The notes under the pieces were generated by a model. The model made no database searches and was not told where the DNA came from. It worked only from the letters and a program-made list of their open reading frames with translations. A DNA stretch of 7,078 nt, taken from Candidatus Nomurabacteria bacterium (GTDB lineage Bacteria; Patescibacteriota; Saccharimonadia; Saccharimonadales; Saccharimonadaceae). The stretch spans positions 1 to 7,078 of the forward strand of contig JAITKW010000027.1 of assembly GCA_031278275.1 (NCBI GenBank), in the 5' to 3' direction. Below, in pieces: positions 5,596 through 7,078 of the stretch. The stretch's first letter is position 1. Every line of letters starts with the position of its first letter. The translations under genes were made by a program, and so were the position numbers.

Positions 5596-6139
5596 ACGGA
5601 TTAACAAAACTGGCAAGGTCGCCGTTATTTCTCAAAGGAATCTTCACCATCTCAGAATCATTTTTGATGACGATTTTATAGTCATCAATTTCCACAATTT
5701 GCGAGCGATTGATGGTAAGTTCCGGATTGTTAAATGACTTCATCAGCGGTCTTTGCACAATTATTTGATAAACCATAAAAGATAAACTATCAAAGGAAAA
5801 GTCCGTCACCATCCCAATTTTTTTGCCTTTTTCCGTTACCACTTTGTGCTTTAGCAGCTTGAAATTGAGTTTCATAATTTTGCCGATATTTAGCACCGTT
5901 TCGGGCGATACTAGTTCGTCAATTGAGTCCACAAAAATGCTTTCTGCGCTGATTTCACGAATATCGTCCGCACGCAAAATATTCCCTTCTCTGCGATCCG
6001 CCAAAGATCCGTGTATCTTATATGCTATCACACGCAAAGTTTCCGGATCGATTATCGCCTCTTGAATATATCCAATACGATTGGCGACTTGTACGCTGAT
6101 GACGGGAAGTCCCAAAAATCTGGAGTTAAGAAATAACAT
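5540..6139 (-). CDS. Protein with two PRC-barrel domains
   Basis: A 199-residue cytoplasmic protein with two PRC-barrel-like beta domains at about residues 5-74 (FLGLPVISVQ, IGYIQEAIIDPETLRVIAY) and 91-160 (HKVVTEKGKKIGMVTDFSFD, VYQIIVQRP). The tail from about 180 is polar, Gln/Ser/Glu-rich and probably disordered. PRC barrels occur in RimM, photosynthetic reaction centre H subunits and many small proteins; the exact role here is unknown. I prefer the ATG at 6139, which has GGAG with 7-nt spacing and begins directly with the barrel strand MLFLNSRF. A TTG at 6157 would add six residues. The start overlaps the end of the pseudo-ATPase gene by 14 nt, so the two are probably translationally coupled and may act together. 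No terminator is seen downstream, and the 3' end lies antisense inside recX. Confidence 0.85.
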   Translation of the reverse strand: MLFLNSRFLGLPVISVQVANRIGYIQEAIIDPETLRVIAYKIHGSLADRREGNILRADDIREISAESIFVDSIDELVSPETVLNIGKIMKLNFKLLKHKVVTEKGKKIGMVTDFSFDSLSFMVYQIIVQRPLMKSFNNPELTINRSQIVEIDDYKIVIKNDSEMVKIPLRNNGDLASFVNPFRGQNPDLQNQSEQSQEP

Positions 6140-7076
6140 TATGTTTCTCCACTGCAATTTTTTGCAATTCCGCTGCAGGCAAATCCGCCAAAATATATCG
6201 CCGAAAGTCGTCCGTCAATTGCACAAAACCAAACTCCCCCGTTATTTTGCCACCAAACAGCACTAATCGCTGGAACATAACCAACTTCAAGCAATGCGCA
6301 ATCAAAAACGGCTGCACGCCCAGCCCACGCAAATAAGAAATTGCAAAAAACGGGTCGCTGGTCGGAACGCTGGCGACCACTAAAGCTTGATTCATCGCCA
6401 GTTCAATGGCGTGGTTCGCCAGTTCTGGTGAGTCAATTTGGCTAATCAAAACCGCATCCGCCCACTGCCGCGAAGCAATCTTGACGGCTTTTTCCGCCAG
6501 TTCCGACCAATTTTTGTCAATGACGTATTGGTTAACGCCGTCTAGGCGATACGAGGGGTGATTTTCCACCGAAATCAGATTTTGCCGATGAGCGTCCAGC
6601 AACGAAAAAATACTAAACATCGTGGTTGTCCGCCCCTCACCCAACACCAAAATCAGACCTTTTTTCTGGCGGATAACGTTCTTGATTAGTTCTTCACCAG
6701 ATTCTTTCATGCCAAGCTTGGACAAACTACTGACCACATTTTTGGTGTCAGTAATACGCACAAAAATCTTCTCCCCGTCAATTACTGGCAACCCAAAAAC
6801 CTTGAACTTCAGACCTTTGTAATTGAACTCGCTGACAGTCGGCACCAACCGTAAGGCATTATTGAAATGCGCGCGCGTTTTTAATTGACTGACAATTGCG
6901 TCAATTTTGTCGTTTGCAATATTCAAATATTTCAGAACCGTCCCGCGCCGCACGCGAATACGCTGTTTGCCAAAAGATGGTTCAATGTGAATATCCCGTA
7001 CGCCATCTTTTTTCAAGCCAAGCACGAACGCCTCAAAGATTTTTTCGTCTGTAATATTCGTTTTAGCGCCAAACAT
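6126..7076 (-). CDS. Degenerate GspE/PilB-like ATPase (probable pseudo-ATPase)
   Basis: This 316-residue protein follows the secretion/pilus ATPase fold from the N2 domain onward. RDIHIEPS at 27-34 matches SDIHIEP, and FGLPVIDGEKIFVRI at 94-108 matches the conserved GEK region. TSDPFFAISYLRGLGVQPFL at 239-258 and MFQRLV at 267-272 match the C-terminal core. The catalytic motifs are damaged. Walker A is shortened to GEGRTTT (146-152), with arginine where lysine is required. The Asp box reads VENHPSY (170-176), and the Walker B region DAVLISQIDS (207-216) lacks the usual glutamate. ATP hydrolysis is therefore unlikely, and a structural or regulatory role in a pilus or secretion machine is inferred. 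The ATG at 7076 is 2 nt from the window edge, so the true start could lie upstream. The frame is intact, with coding-like conservation, so this is not a decayed gene. The PRC-barrel gene follows with a 14-nt overlap. Confidence 0.85.
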   Translation of the reverse strand: MFGAKTNITDEKIFEAFVLGLKKDGVRDIHIEPSFGKQRIRVRRGTVLKYLNIANDKIDAIVSQLKTRAHFNNALRLVPTVSEFNYKGLKFKVFGLPVIDGEKIFVRITDTKNVVSSLSKLGMKESGEELIKNVIRQKKGLILVLGEGRTTTMFSIFSLLDAHRQNLISVENHPSYRLDGVNQYVIDKNWSELAEKAVKIASRQWADAVLISQIDSPELANHAIELAMNQALVVASVPTSDPFFAISYLRGLGVQPFLIAHCLKLVMFQRLVLFGGKITGEFGFVQLTDDFRRYILADLPAAELQKIAVEKHNVIS

Positions 7077-7078
7077 AA

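Noticed and set aside
6140..6157. TTG start at 6157 for the PRC-barrel protein
   Set aside because: The ATG at 6139 has GGAG at 7-nt spacing and begins directly at the first barrel strand, so the six extra residues are unlikely.
1..7078. Alternative genetic code with TGA as glycine
   Set aside because: recX ends at a TGA at the expected family length and no conserved gene needs TGA read through.

Overview
The window reads as a piece of a small-genome bacterium of the Candidate Phyla Radiation, most likely a Saccharibacteria (TM7) relative. This is inferred from the gene mix (type IV pilus assembly ATPases, a FISUMP-domain surface protein, a RecX with an internal insert, a two-domain PRC-barrel protein), from moderate GC, and from apparently leaderless genes. 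All genes read correctly with the standard bacterial code. TGA ends recX and no internal TGA has to be read as glycine, which argues against Gracilibacteria and Absconditabacteria. The species cannot be named from the sequence alone.

Layout. Bases 1-1034 (minus): the first 344 codons of a PilB/GspE-type pilus assembly ATPase, cut by the window edge after Walker A and the Asp box. Bases 1296-3182 (minus): a 628-residue membrane-anchored surface protein with a TIG/IPT-like domain and a C-terminal FISUMP domain. Bases 3183-3831: a region without a confident gene, holding a strong promoter, an 81-codon candidate leader ORF with a (GA)10 tract and a GC-rich tandem repeat, the stub of a P-loop kinase gene, and a hairpin terminator. 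Bases 3832-4698 (minus): a secreted protein with a signal peptide and a C-terminal anchor resembling a sortase signal. Bases 4906-5595 (plus): recX, the only convincing plus-strand gene. Bases 5540-7076 (minus): a two-gene operon of a degenerate GspE/PilB-like pseudo-ATPase followed by a PRC-barrel protein, which overlaps recX tail to tail.

The common theme is the cell surface: a pilus motor ATPase, an ATPase-like paralog that has lost its catalytic residues, and two exported proteins. The most striking point is that both exported-protein genes have a simple-sequence tract where slipped-strand mispairing could change expression. One has ten G between the -35 and -10 boxes of its promoter. The other has (GA)10 inside a short ORF that runs over its start codon. 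Together they look like a pair of contingency (phase-variable) loci. This is inference from sequence layout; only population or read-level length variation would prove it.
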